From a virus: 22,041 bases of DNA. The stretch lies in the IMG/VR virus record IMGVR_UViG_3300042197_004335, positions 1 to 22,041 of that record; one strand, given 5' to 3'. The notes under the pieces are model-generated. The model searched no databases, was not told the DNA's origin, and saw only the letters and a list, made by a program, of their open reading frames with translations. Below are positions 1 through 9,668 of this stretch, piece after piece. Each line of letters begins with the position of its first letter. Positions within the stretch are counted from its first letter, which is position 1. The position numbers and the translations under genes were made by a program.

Positions 1-3000
1 CAACTAATTCTATAGGCTGCGGATTGATTCTCAACGAATTTTCAGAGACAGGAATTTCAAATTCCGAAAATCCATCATTGGCCCCATATTGACCTACCCT
101 TAATGCCCACAGCTCGTGGAATTCGATGCTGTCTTTTTCAGAAAAATTAAGCGCATCAAACATCTTAGATAAACTGTTTTTAGTACCTTTTTCTCTGATA
201 AACCCCTGATAAAATTTATACTGAGCAACATCGTCATTTATGATATTTGCTAGATATTTTCTATTCTGATATCCTATTAGATGCTGGGCGAATTTCTGTT
301 GATCGAGATCAAAACTATCAGTGTCCAAGTCATAAAAATCCGCGAATTGATTAGCTCGATATTCCCAGTTAGGAATAAACTTAGATTCTGGTTTTCTATC
401 CAATCTATACCAGAGGGAAGGGTCGAATTCTAACGAGCCCGAAACATTATTTTTTGCGCTATAATAAAATTCTTTATATTTGACACTATCACCGCTGGCA
501 TAATCAGTCCAGGGCTCCCAGTTAAAAAGATTGACCCTGTCATAGACAAATCCGGGCACAGAAAAATCTCCTGACCAGCCTTCTGTCCTGTATCCAACTA
601 CTTTTATTTTTTCCTGCCTATAACCCGAAATCTTTTCGTAGAGAACATCGTTAAAAATAGTATTATCGTCTAATATCACTACATGTTCTTTGTTTACTAG
701 GACGAGAGCTGCATGATAGATTCCGTCGGCAGTTTCCGTCGGCGATAGATTAAAAGTATTTTTAATTCTGACAGAATTAAGGAAATTTGGTGACAATACA
801 TTTCCATCTTCTTTTAAAATATTATAAGGAGGCAGTGCTCCATTAAAAATATCGTCGACTACCGAATATTCTGATTCGAATTCGAGATTATTCGCTGCTG
901 GGCTTAGAGAAATCGCTGCTCCAGTTTCCCAATTTTGAGTGGTCCAGAACGCAAACTCTCGTGCTGCTGTTTTCCAATCTACGATAGTTTCCAATCGGTC
1001 GTTAAATTTATCAAATTTAAAGCCTAGAGATTCTAGATACTTTCCATACCCTAACAGAAAATCAACTACATCCTGTATGCTGAATAATGTTTGCCCATAA
1101 TATAACGTAGAAATTTTACTGTCAAATCGAGATCTTAATATAATATCTCGACCGCCCTCAACAGGTACGCTGCTTAATTTAGAAAAATATTTTAGTTCAA
1201 AGGATAATGTACTAGTATGATCTACTGTAGAACGATAGAAGGCATTGTCATATCTAACTATGGTGCCTCTAGGATATATTCTATCTGAAGACCAATCAAC
1301 ATACGGACTGGTTATTCCGCCCACATTAATAACCACATCTGACTGCGAAGCTAGGGGTTTAAAAAATCTAAATTCTGCCGAATCTAAGTTATATCCGGAA
1401 ACGGCAAAACCGCCCGACGATCTTTCAACGACTACTCCACTGTAGACGACTTTGGAAATTGGACTGCTCTTGATTAGATGCACATGATAGTTCTCTTCGG
1501 GGACAAAAACATTGCCTTCATTTAAAGGTGTCCTGCTATCTAAGATCAATTTAAATTTATCTTTCGATACATATCCTTCAGTTTTAATCGCTAGATTTGC
1601 TGTCAATCTAGAAAAACGATCTTTATACTTTTCAAAAATATCTAAACTTTGATTACTGGTATAATCTGAAAGATAGTTCACTAATCCGCTGGTAAAAATA
1701 CGATCACTGTCATAGGCTGTGCTAGGAAATATCGCCCATAGAGAAGAAAATCTCTTATCTCCCTCGGATGTTTTATAGACTAACTGTCCATCATCTATTC
1801 TAACCTGCCTCGATACATCAAAAAATCTAGCAAACATTTCTGCGGGTTTCAATAAAAGCAAGCTAGAAATCACTGCAAACGGATACTGACTAGATCTTCG
1901 CCAAGCTGCTTCGACAGGAGCATCGTCGCCTAGCGAAAATGCCGAAGCTACAAAATCACTGTAGTATTGTTTGATAAAATTTGATTCTATTGGATTAACT
2001 AGATTTCCGCTTGCATCGACAGGAATATGATTTAGAATCGTTGGTCGGGCATATCTCGGATCAAATCTAGGAATTTCTGAATCTCTGATTTTTCCTTCTG
2101 CGATGTCACTCCATAAGATTAAGTTGTTACTGGTGTAGGGTGGCGGACCATACTGCGATGACCACCAAGCGGGCTGCGAAGAAAATCCTAGGATTTCCCA
2201 TGGATGGCTATGAGGTCTATCTGTGTCGTAGACAAATTTATACACACCTCTCCAAAAACCGGGAAGAGGTGTTTGGTCGTCATATCCTAGAAATCTATTA
2301 TGATTATAAGTCCAAGTATCTGATTCGTCGAAGAAATCATTCGAGGTATAATCTTTGTTAATCGACGAGTTCCATTTCAGAAAAAATTGAGAAATCGTAG
2401 AATTAAAATCATCGATCGTGAATCCCGTCTTTCTATAATAGCCAGGAAGCATGTCAATGAGGTCACCGTTATATTTGACTTTTATATTATTATAGATACG
2501 AGTTTCTAATTCGAGGAGCAGATCATCTCTAAAATCATTAAAGGCCACTATTATGCTTCCGTCATGACCTTGTATAGTGTTGACTGGTTCTCTGTATGTT
2601 TGATCGTATATAAATTGAGGTTGGTATAACGGATATAATCCTAGTTTCGTCGGTGTTGGAGGTATAAAACAACCGTCTGTAGAGTCATAGTTTATTAACA
2701 GTAAATTGTCTCCTCGCGTGACCTGATACACCCTAACAAAATTATTAATAAAAATATAATCTCTCTCGTGCAATAACTGTTCATCATTTTTGTACACTAG
2801 AACCGCTTTGTCTGAAAGAGAATTTAAATCAAAATCAAACAACAGAGGATAATCTGTGACTGAATCATCTATGACTATATGCTCTACTGTTTGATTAGCT
2901 CGATATGGAACCATATCGCTGAGATAAAAAGAAGAAGACTTGTCTTTATCTTTAAACATCTCGATCAATATCCTATCGAGGTGCTGTTTAGGATCACCAT

Positions 3001-5731
3001 CGAAGCCAAAATCTTCGGCTACTTTTAAAAAGTTTCTTTTAAATTTAACATACTCGTCGGCGGCAAATCTAACGGAGAAAAATACGTTATAATTTTTTTC
3101 AGTGAAATGATATATTATCGGAAGCAGAGATGCTGAGTGCTGTACTACTTTTCTTCCATACAGCGATATTTCTCCGAGGTCTCTGAGATTGTTCCTGCCT
3201 ATGGGCCTTCCTTCGAAATCAGGAACATTATCAGTGATGGTAGAGACATGATCTATAATCAATCCAAGAGTTAGATCGGATATATTTTCGTTTAAAGGAT
3301 TGGATTCTAAGTTAGACGGAAATTCATAATACCCCGCGGAGTTCTTAGTCGCTGAAGACCTAGTTTTTACGATCAAAACATCTCCAGCTTTTAAATCTTC
3401 AAACATCCTTACATATGCCGAAGAATTTTCTCTATAAATTTCAAAATCTAGTATATTTTGTTTTACGTTGTTGAGATATACTTTAACTTCCAGATCGTCG
3501 AGATCACCAGAACGATCATAAACATCGATAGGAAAATAATTTTTAAGGGTGTTCGATATATCATATTGACGTATCACCCACTGTGAAGTTGATTCGGACA
3601 TCGGGGTCCATAGATTCACTAGTTTAAAATCTAGTCCTTGATATTTTTTAAGATATCCGTACTGTATCTTTTTTTCAAAATTATTTCTTTCGAGCTTGTA
3701 AGAGAAAGAATCTAAATGAAAATTACAATCAAAAACTATATCTCCAATATTTTCGATGTTTCTATAGGTTATATCAAAACCTAACTCGGGATCATAATAG
3801 CTGCCAGGCTTATAACTAAAAATCTTAGTACCACTAAAAGTAGATCCTAGATATTTTTCACCGTCGGAAAAACTGATATCCTCGTCATCAAAAGCATCAA
3901 ACAATGGCGATTGATTTTGTTTTGTTTTTTGCTGAGCTAACACCCATTTACCATCCTTGTAATGATAGACGGTTCCTGCAGATTTTCCTTGTTTGGCTAT
4001 CGCTACTTCGCCTTCTTCAGGTATAGCATCGCTTTCTTCTATCAGTGTTATACGTCTAGTACCAAGATGTGTCACTGACGCTACACGATAAATCCTGCCA
4101 TTTACTAGAGAATCTCGATCCTTGGTAAAAAGCACACGCATCCCGTCGACCAAAGAAACCCCGTCGACGATATAACCGAGACTGCCTTCGACGCCATATG
4201 TTACACCGGCCACAGGTGACGATCCAAACACGTCAATGGTAAAAGTATCTATGAGGTCGACATATTTTTTAGCTTTGTGACCGAAATTAAAAAGTTTCAA
4301 TCCCGGAGAAAATTCGATGATCGGTCTTTTGGCTCTAGACTCTTGGTCTAGATCTAATAATACCCCCGTTAATCTAGCACTCTCTTCTATGACCGATCTG
4401 TGAAACCATTTGTTATATCTGCTCCATTGATTCCTGTCAGGAGCAGCTCTATTGATTATTATGTAATCTTTTTTAGACGGAAACGCATAGTTAAAATCAA
4501 ACCCCTGACTGTCAAACGTTTCATTGTCGAATTCTATAGCGTTGTTATCTGATATAGGGCCCGGAAGCAGCAGTTCTTCTTCTGGAATTAAGATTATAGC
4601 TGAACCGACTCCCTCGACATACCAACTACCAGTGGCATAAGCAGACGGTGTCACTTCACCGATAAACTTGATTTTCATACCATTAGATAAAGATGTTCCG
4701 TTATCTAGAGTATATGTTTTCTTGCCTAATATTTCTTTTTCTACATCGATGGATGTCGCTTCATCTATCTCGAAAATCTTGATAAGTCCGCTAGAATTAA
4801 TATTATTCTTGCTGACATAGTATAAAAGATTAGGTGAATTTTCTGGTATAGTAAATTCTATCGTGCCTTTCTCGACATAGACCGTAGCTGATTTAACGCC
4901 CTCAGTCCAGATATCATAGAGATTAGACGGACCCGAGTCTACTTTAGCCACTGCTGTGTTATACGCCCAAGAGCCGGCATCAAACGAAACTAGATCAAAA
5001 TTGCTGACATCATAGAGACCACCAGTTTCTATACCAGACTCTGTGGCTATTATCAAAGACTGTGAAGGAAAGAAACTCCTAGTAGTGCTGAAAGCTATAG
5101 GTTGGCCGGGGCAATCGATGTCAAATCTATAAGTCTGTCCTCTGTACAATTTTAGCGTGGGGTTAGGTGTTAGACCGTCAGGAGTAAACATATAGGCTTG
5201 ATTATCGCCCTGATCTGATAACCTCACGGTATAGGTACTGACTATGTTTTTGCTCTGTCCTTTTACGGTCACTGTCTGTGGCCCCGTAGGCAGCCAATAA
5301 TATTCTCTGTAATTTACGATCATATCCCAATTGATATAGGGATTCCAAGCGTACGACTGCTGTTTATTGATTATGTCATGATTGGTTATTTTAGAATTTA
5401 GTATAGATAATTGGTTATTATAGTCTACATAATCACCAAAATACTCGATGTTATCGAGCGTGTCGCGACAGACGACCGTAGGCTCAAGTCGATAGGGTTT
5501 TCTGTTTTCTATCACAGAATCGATAAAAGTGTCTGCGGGTCTGTAAGATTTGGCTGTTTTCCTACCGATGTATCCGTTGATCTTAGACACCGATCCTTCT
5601 GATATAAATTGATCTAACGTCGAAGATAAAAACTTTTTATTAGAATCTGTTCTAAATATCTTAGGTAAAAATTCCAGAGATGTTCTTTGTTCTAGATTCT
5701 CAGATGTTTGTACGTTTTTTTTCTTGGCCAT
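1..5731 (-). CDS. very large virion structural protein, next to gp6 (gp7 position), partial
   Basis: An open frame runs from an ATG at 5731 to the left window edge, at least 1910 codons; I sampled it at many places and found no stop. The ATG lies 3 bases downstream of the gp6 stop, so the two are co-transcribed and probably translationally coupled. The N-terminus is basic (MAKKKNVQTSE). A YRGQTYRF segment with cupredoxin-like flavour lies near residue 190. A Trp/Pro-rich block near residues 1175-1205 (HPWEILGF, then QPAWW, YGPPPYTSNN) followed by YARP and IPVD resembles, as I recall, large structural proteins of marine T4-like phages. T4 places baseplate wedge gp7 (about 1030 residues) right after gp6, so a wedge or wedge-attached fibre role is inferred from position. 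The C-terminus is not in the window. The structural role is likely; the gp7 equivalence is only positional. Confidence 0.75.
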   Translation of the reverse strand, partial: MAKKKNVQTSENLEQRTSLEFLPKIFRTDSNKKFLSSTLDQFISEGSVSKINGYIGRKTAKSYRPADTFIDSVIENRKPYRLEPTVVCRDTLDNIEYFGDYVDYNNQLSILNSKITNHDIINKQQSYAWNPYINWDMIVNYREYYWLPTGPQTVTVKGQSKNIVSTYTVRLSDQGDNQAYMFTPDGLTPNPTLKLYRGQTYRFDIDCPGQPIAFSTTRSFFPSQSLIIATESGIETGGLYDVSNFDLVSFDAGSWAYNTAVAKVDSGPSNLYDIWTEGVKSATVYVEKGTIEFTIPENSPNLLYYVSKNNINSSGLIKIFEIDEATSIDVEKEILGKKTYTLDNGTSLSNGMKIKFIGEVTPSAYATGSWYVEGVGSAIILIPEEELLLPGPISDNNAIEFDNETFDSQGFDFNYAFPSKKDYIIINRAAPDRNQWSRYNKWFHRSVIEESARLTGVLLDLDQESRAKRPIIEFSPGLKLFNFGHKAKKYVDLIDTFTIDVFGSSPVAGVTYGVEGSLGYIVDGVSLVDGMRVLFTKDRDSLVNGRIYRVASVTHLGTRRITLIEESDAIPEEGEVAIAKQGKSAGTVYHYKDGKWVLAQQKTKQNQSPLFDAFDDEDISFSDGEKYLGSTFSGTKIFSYKPGSYYDPELGFDITYRNIENIGDIVFDCNFHLDSFSYKLERNNFEKKIQYGYLKKYQGLDFKLVNLWTPMSESTSQWVIRQYDISNTLKNYFPIDVYDRSGDLDDLEVKVYLNNVKQNILDFEIYRENSSAYVRMFEDLKAGDVLIVKTRSSATKNSAGYYEFPSNLESNPLNENISDLTLGLIIDHVSTITDNVPDFEGRPIGRNNLRDLGEISLYGRKVVQHSASLLPIIYHFTEKNYNVFFSVRFAADEYVKFKRNFLKVAEDFGFDGDPKQHLDRILIEMFKDKDKSSSFYLSDMVPYRANQTVEHIVIDDSVTDYPLLFDFDLNSLSDKAVLVYKNDEQLLHERDYIFINNFVRVYQVTRGDNLLLINYDSTDGCFIPPTPTKLGLYPLYQPQFIYDQTYREPVNTIQGHDGSIIVAFNDFRDDLLLELETRIYNNIKVKYNGDLIDMLPGYYRKTGFTIDDFNSTISQFFLKWNSSINKDYTSNDFFDESDTWTYNHNRFLGYDDQTPLPGFWRGVYKFVYDTDRPHSHPWEILGFSSQPAWWSSQYGPPPYTSNNLILWSDIAEGKIRDSEIPRFDPRYARPTILNHIPVDASGNLVNPIESNFIKQYYSDFVASAFSLGDDAPVEAAWRRSSQYPFAVISSLLLLKPAEMFARFFDVSRQVRIDDGQLVYKTSEGDKRFSSLWAIFPSTAYDSDRIFTSGLVNYLSDYTSNQSLDIFEKYKDRFSRLTANLAIKTEGYVSKDKFKLILDSRTPLNEGNVFVPEENYHVHLIKSSPISKVVYSGVVVERSSGGFAVSGYNLDSAEFRFFKPLASQSDVVINVGGITSPYVDWSSDRIYPRGTIVRYDNAFYRSTVDHTSTLSFELKYFSKLSSVPVEGGRDIILRSRFDSKISTLYYGQTLFSIQDVVDFLLGYGKYLESLGFKFDKFNDRLETIVDWKTAAREFAFWTTQNWETGAAISLSPAANNLEFESEYSVVDDIFNGALPPYNILKEDGNVLSPNFLNSVRIKNTFNLSPTETADGIYHAALVLVNKEHVVILDDNTIFNDVLYEKISGYRQEKIKVVGYRTEGWSGDFSVPGFVYDRVNLFNWEPWTDYASGDSVKYKEFYYSAKNNVSGSLEFDPSLWYRLDRKPESKFIPNWEYRANQFADFYDLDTDSFDLDQQKFAQHLIGYQNRKYLANIINDDVAQYKFYQGFIREKGTKNSLSKMFDALNFSEKDSIEFHELWALRVGQYGANDGFSEFEIPVSENSLRINPQPIELV

Positions 5732-5734
5732 GGA

Positions 5735-8700
5735 TTATCTACTCGTTATACCAAAAGAATTTTCTATCACTGCAGTCAACACCGGTCCTAGAGACTTGAT
5801 CTTAGTCGCTGTTATTTCTTGTATGATTTCAATGTCGTCGACAGTGCAAGAACTAGAAAATATTTCATCTGCATTAGACTTAATTTCTTGCAGGCTACCA
5901 AAGGCTAGATCTTCTCGTTTAGGTACTATCACGATATTAGATATACGTGGAGCCATCTTCATCATAACATATGTCGCTAGCTCCGAAAAATAAAAAGTAT
6001 CTCCGAAGTCCCAGTTTTCTATGCTGAAGAATTCGTTTATAGCTTCCACTATACCGGATTTAATTTCGCTGTCGCTGATCACCAGTGATTCATTTTTCGT
6101 AACTTTAAAAGTGGCCTGCAACGAAGAATCAGCTTTACTGCCAAAAATATTTTTAAATTTTACAGAATGGTAAACTATTTCGTCGCTGATTGATTTGTTT
6201 TTTTCTATTTCTGAAGAAAAATTAATGTACAACGAATCTGTGCTCGGTGGCAGGGGTCGATTTTCTAGCTCTCCCTTGATCCATTGACCGTATTCGGTTT
6301 CATAATTTTTAGTCAGGATATAGATGTCAATTATATTAGTAGTAGAAGGATCTAATCTATAGCCGTCGCTGGCGTTGTGAATATATTGAAACTTTATTTT
6401 GTTTCTTCCGACTAGACCACGATAGTTAGGTTCTACAATAAATGTAGAGAGACCGGCGATATATCTTTTCACTGAATTTTCTTCTATCACGTATACCAAT
6501 GCACCATTGGCCACTGGTTGGCTATTAAGGGCCTCTTGGGTGGTAAAGACTTGGATTAAATTTTTTCCTTGGGGATAATAATAAAAATCATAGACGCCAT
6601 CGGGTCCTAGTCTATTTTCTTGGAAGATTATTTTATTTTGTGGATTAACATTTGGTGCTACGAAGAAATCAAATACACTGGGATCATCTACGACGCCGTC
6701 ATCGTCACTGTCGAAAAAGCTGACGGATATTTTCTTGGTATCAATATAACCGTCGGCACCTTTATAATCTTCGGTTATCTCCCAATCTAGATCGTTTTCG
6801 ATCGCAGCGATCGGTGGTTCTGGGAGAGTATTGATATCTAATATAGAAATCTTATCTTTAATAACTTTACCTGTTTTTAAATTAAAAATTTTATCTGAGC
6901 TGTCAAAAAAGAATCTTACCTCTTGCTCACTTTCGAAAACGTATCTTATTCCCCTATATGAAACCACATAATTGTCACCGTCGGTTTCAAAACGCACTAC
7001 CCAACTGGCATCTTGTTGCGTGCCCGATTGGTCACCCGACTTACCTAGATTAAATCTAGAATTTTTATTAATGTTAGTGCTGGTTATTATAGACCATGTA
7101 GTTTCTATCTGATCGTATCTCAGGCCAAATTCTCTACGAGCAAAGATTAATTCTATAGCTCTAGATTTAACTCCGTCTGATAAAACCGTAATTAAAGGAG
7201 GAACGATCGTCGATAGTATGCTATCTGTAGGAATGCTTTCATTAAACACGATTGGCCCCAATCCTGTGCTTAAGGTATAATCTTCACCGGCTGTGCCGTC
7301 ACCTACAACATTAACCACTTTTACCCAGATATATTTTTTAGCTCCGGCAGTGGCCGCAGACTGATCTATTATCTTGTTGTCCACCGAAAATAATTTACCG
7401 TCGGGTGGTACAAATTTTAACATCGATCCTACCTTCACAGATCGAAATATAGAAGATGTAAAATCACCGAGTTTCAGCGTGCTTCCTGTGGCTGTATCTA
7501 TCAGCACGCCCGTGGATCTATTATATTCATCAGTTACTTGATAAAAATAACAAAGGTCCTCTGGTTTAATATCTCTAAATGGAAAACTAGAAAGATAAAA
7601 ATCTCTAGTAGTTTTCATAGACAATATTTTTTCTACGTCATCGATCAATACCGCTTCTATGTCTGTAAGGGTATCAAACTTAAATCTAAAATTTTCTAGG
7701 ATTTCCTCTCTATACAAAATCCCGTCATTGGCAAAAATATTAGTATTACTGTATTTTCCCGTAGTGTCTTTAAGATCGAAAAACCTCGATATACCTGAAC
7801 TGGTTCGATTAACCGCTTTAGACTTTAAAATTTCTTGGTTGGTTGATATGGGAACTAGATTATAATCCTCTCCGGTGATCATCCTATTCTGAGTGTAGTA
7901 GACCGATGGTGCATTGTTTTTTATCGATTCTGTAGATTCAGTTTCGGTTGCATTTGTTACATTATATGTCAATGATAAAGTCAACGTTATTACTTCTTGC
8001 TTGTTCCTTCTGCTAAGGTAAGGTATCGATACTGTGACATTTTTAATAGAATTAGTGTCTATAGAATAGGTCAGACCGATAGCAGTTCTATAATATAATT
8101 TAAATCTACCTTTAGGTAGATCTCCGAAAGTGCCGTCCGAAAAAATCAACCTTACCTTGTCGTCGGTTCTAGTTAATACTGTATAGATTTTTCTTTCGTT
8201 CTTAGAAAGAGAATTATAAATGACATTGTTACCTACTACCGAATCTACTTTTTTCCATAAATCTGTTTCTTGATTAGCATCATCTAATTCGTAGAGCCAG
8301 ACATCGTCATTGTTAATATTAATAGATTCTACGTCAACGGTTTCGTTGGGAGATGGACTAGATATATTAAAGTTATTTTCTTTTAATGATCCTTGTTTAA
8401 ACATCATAAAGAATCCGGTATTCGAACTTGATGCACCGCGACCGTCATCTCGATATATAAAGGCCATCTTATTGCCGACGCGGGGTGCTTCTTCGTAGAT
8501 CTTATCTGCGTCCTTGAAGGATGATGACACTATCTCGAAGGACATGTTCCGACCGTCGATGTTCTTATCGAAAGAAAATAAAGGAACTTCCTCTAGGCTA
8601 GAATTGAATCTGTATTGTTGTGTCTTGATGCCGTCGATGGTTCGATCGTCGATGGGTCTGCCGTACTGGCTGGCTTCAGGGAGAGCGGCATTTATAGCTT

Positions 8701-9172
8701 TGATAAATTGCTCGTACCAATTTGTATTGGTTGGATCATTCCATACAATAGTAGAACCTGAAAGGTTCCTACCATTAGAATCTATTATGGTTTCAGAGGT
8801 AGAAACAGATAGGATTTTTAACAGACCTGACGCTGATTTGGTTCTTTGGGGAGAATAACTTAACAAGCGAGCTAATCTCAGCACGCTTTCTCGACGTTCA
8901 GCAAGTTCTATAAAATTTTCTCTGGCATTTAGATCGAATCTAAATGCTAGGTTTTGCCCTAGGAAAGAAATAAGATCGATTAGAGCAAGATATTCGCTGG
9001 ATTCTATGTAATCGTTGAAGTCCTCAGGATAGTTTTCTCTGAGGTAAGTGATCATAGTCCTTCTCAGGCTATCAAAATCATAGCTTCTAAAATCTGCGTT
9101 TTTAAGGCTTTGATAGATCTTCTTCCAATCTTCGGCTACCAGCAGTTTGTTTTGACGATCAACACTTGACAT
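5735..9172 (-). CDS. gp6: baseplate wedge protein gp6
   Basis: T4 gp6 forms the ring that joins the baseplate wedges around the hub. The first 120 residues look typical of the family: an acidic and aromatic helix region (DWKKIYQSLKNADF), then YIESSEYLALIDLISFLGQN and a conserved RLARLLSYSPQRTKSASG block, as in gp6/gpJ-type wedge proteins. The C-terminal 130 residues (FSIENWDFGDTFYFSELATYV, then APRISNIVIVPK) fit the gp6 dimerisation end. At 1145 residues it is far longer than T4 gp6 (about 660); the extra length is a beta-rich middle. It starts at ATG 9172 with AGAGGA about seven bases upstream. A late-promoter motif lies in the short gap before it, so it can be transcribed separately from gp25. 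The next gene begins 3 bases after its stop. Confidence 0.9.
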   Translation of the reverse strand: MSSVDRQNKLLVAEDWKKIYQSLKNADFRSYDFDSLRRTMITYLRENYPEDFNDYIESSEYLALIDLISFLGQNLAFRFDLNARENFIELAERRESVLRLARLLSYSPQRTKSASGLLKILSVSTSETIIDSNGRNLSGSTIVWNDPTNTNWYEQFIKAINAALPEASQYGRPIDDRTIDGIKTQQYRFNSSLEEVPLFSFDKNIDGRNMSFEIVSSSFKDADKIYEEAPRVGNKMAFIYRDDGRGASSSNTGFFMMFKQGSLKENNFNISSPSPNETVDVESININNDDVWLYELDDANQETDLWKKVDSVVGNNVIYNSLSKNERKIYTVLTRTDDKVRLIFSDGTFGDLPKGRFKLYYRTAIGLTYSIDTNSIKNVTVSIPYLSRRNKQEVITLTLSLTYNVTNATETESTESIKNNAPSVYYTQNRMITGEDYNLVPISTNQEILKSKAVNRTSSGISRFFDLKDTTGKYSNTNIFANDGILYREEILENFRFKFDTLTDIEAVLIDDVEKILSMKTTRDFYLSSFPFRDIKPEDLCYFYQVTDEYNRSTGVLIDTATGSTLKLGDFTSSIFRSVKVGSMLKFVPPDGKLFSVDNKIIDQSAATAGAKKYIWVKVVNVVGDGTAGEDYTLSTGLGPIVFNESIPTDSILSTIVPPLITVLSDGVKSRAIELIFARREFGLRYDQIETTWSIITSTNINKNSRFNLGKSGDQSGTQQDASWVVRFETDGDNYVVSYRGIRYVFESEQEVRFFFDSSDKIFNLKTGKVIKDKISILDINTLPEPPIAAIENDLDWEITEDYKGADGYIDTKKISVSFFDSDDDGVVDDPSVFDFFVAPNVNPQNKIIFQENRLGPDGVYDFYYYPQGKNLIQVFTTQEALNSQPVANGALVYVIEENSVKRYIAGLSTFIVEPNYRGLVGRNKIKFQYIHNASDGYRLDPSTTNIIDIYILTKNYETEYGQWIKGELENRPLPPSTDSLYINFSSEIEKNKSISDEIVYHSVKFKNIFGSKADSSLQATFKVTKNESLVISDSEIKSGIVEAINEFFSIENWDFGDTFYFSELATYVMMKMAPRISNIVIVPKREDLAFGSLQEIKSNADEIFSSSCTVDDIEIIQEITATKIKSLGPVLTAVIENSFGITSR

Positions 9173-9190
9173 AAAATATCCTCTTGATAA

Positions 9191-9199
9191 TATTTATTG
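9191..9199 (-). promoter_or_regulatory. T4-type late promoter motif before gp6
   Basis: On the minus strand this reads CAATAAATA, close to the T4 late consensus TATAAATA. It lies between the gp25 stop and the gp6 ATG and is followed by an AGAGGA ribosome-binding site. The same CAATAAATATT string stands before the first gene of the operon at 15284-15292. That repetition, in two of the few non-coding gaps, supports a gp55-dependent promoter. Confidence 0.6.
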
Positions 9200-9204
9200 T
9201 GTTT

Positions 9205-9222
9205 ATTAACTGCGCAGTTAAT
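9205..9222. repeat. 18-bp perfect palindrome at the gp25/gp6 junction
   Basis: ATTAACTGCGCAGTTAAT is a perfect palindrome that includes the gp25 TAA stop. As RNA from the minus strand it could fold as a seven-base-pair stem with a GCGC loop, without a U-run after it. It could be a weak 3' end or processing hairpin for the gp25 message, or a protein-binding site next to the late motif. The palindrome is seen directly; its role is not known. Confidence 0.5.
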
Positions 9223-9658
9223 TCAGCAAACTGTTATCTTTGTCAAACCTAAACTGCAGAGCTTCGGCTATGTTATATGGAAGATAGGTAAGTTCACACT
9301 CTATCTGTAATCCGTTTTCATACTGGCTAACAACAACATCGTTGGCTCGTATCCTGGGATCATAGTTTATTATTTCTTGTACATTGGCCACTATGGCATT
9401 CTTTAGTTCTTCAGTCAGCGGATCAAACAGCACATCCCAGATGATACAGCCGAATTCGGGATTTCCTAGTTTTTCACCTTGCCGTATGTAGAAATGATTG
9501 ATCAAGTCCTGCTTGATGAGATTGATGTCATAAAGAGAGACAGAGCCCGACGTAACGCCAACTGAGCTCATACCTTTATAAGTCCTAGTGCCCGGTATGA
9601 AAAATTCATTGCCCGGACTTTCTATAACCACTCTATTGTATATGGATTTTTCTGCCAT
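9218..9658 (-). CDS. gp25: baseplate wedge protein gp25 (lysozyme-like fold)
   Basis: gp25 is a small wedge component next to gp6 and gp53 and helps start sheath assembly. At 146 residues it is close to T4 gp25 (132). Family signs are IKQDLINHFYIRQGEKLGNP, then EFGC and a WDVLFDPLTEEL helix at residues about 47-80, followed by a DPRI motif near residue 101. The N-terminal 40 residues are a short extension that includes GTRTYKGMSS. The start is ATG 9658, ten bases after the gp5 stop. The reading order gp5, gp25, gp6 keeps hub and wedge genes together. Despite its fold the family is structural and no enzymatic activity is expected. Confidence 0.92.
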   Translation of the reverse strand: MAEKSIYNRVVIESPGNEFFIPGTRTYKGMSSVGVTSGSVSLYDINLIKQDLINHFYIRQGEKLGNPEFGCIIWDVLFDPLTEELKNAIVANVQEIINYDPRIRANDVVVSQYENGLQIECELTYLPYNIAEALQFRFDKDNSLLN

Positions 9659-9668
9659 GATAGTCTAT

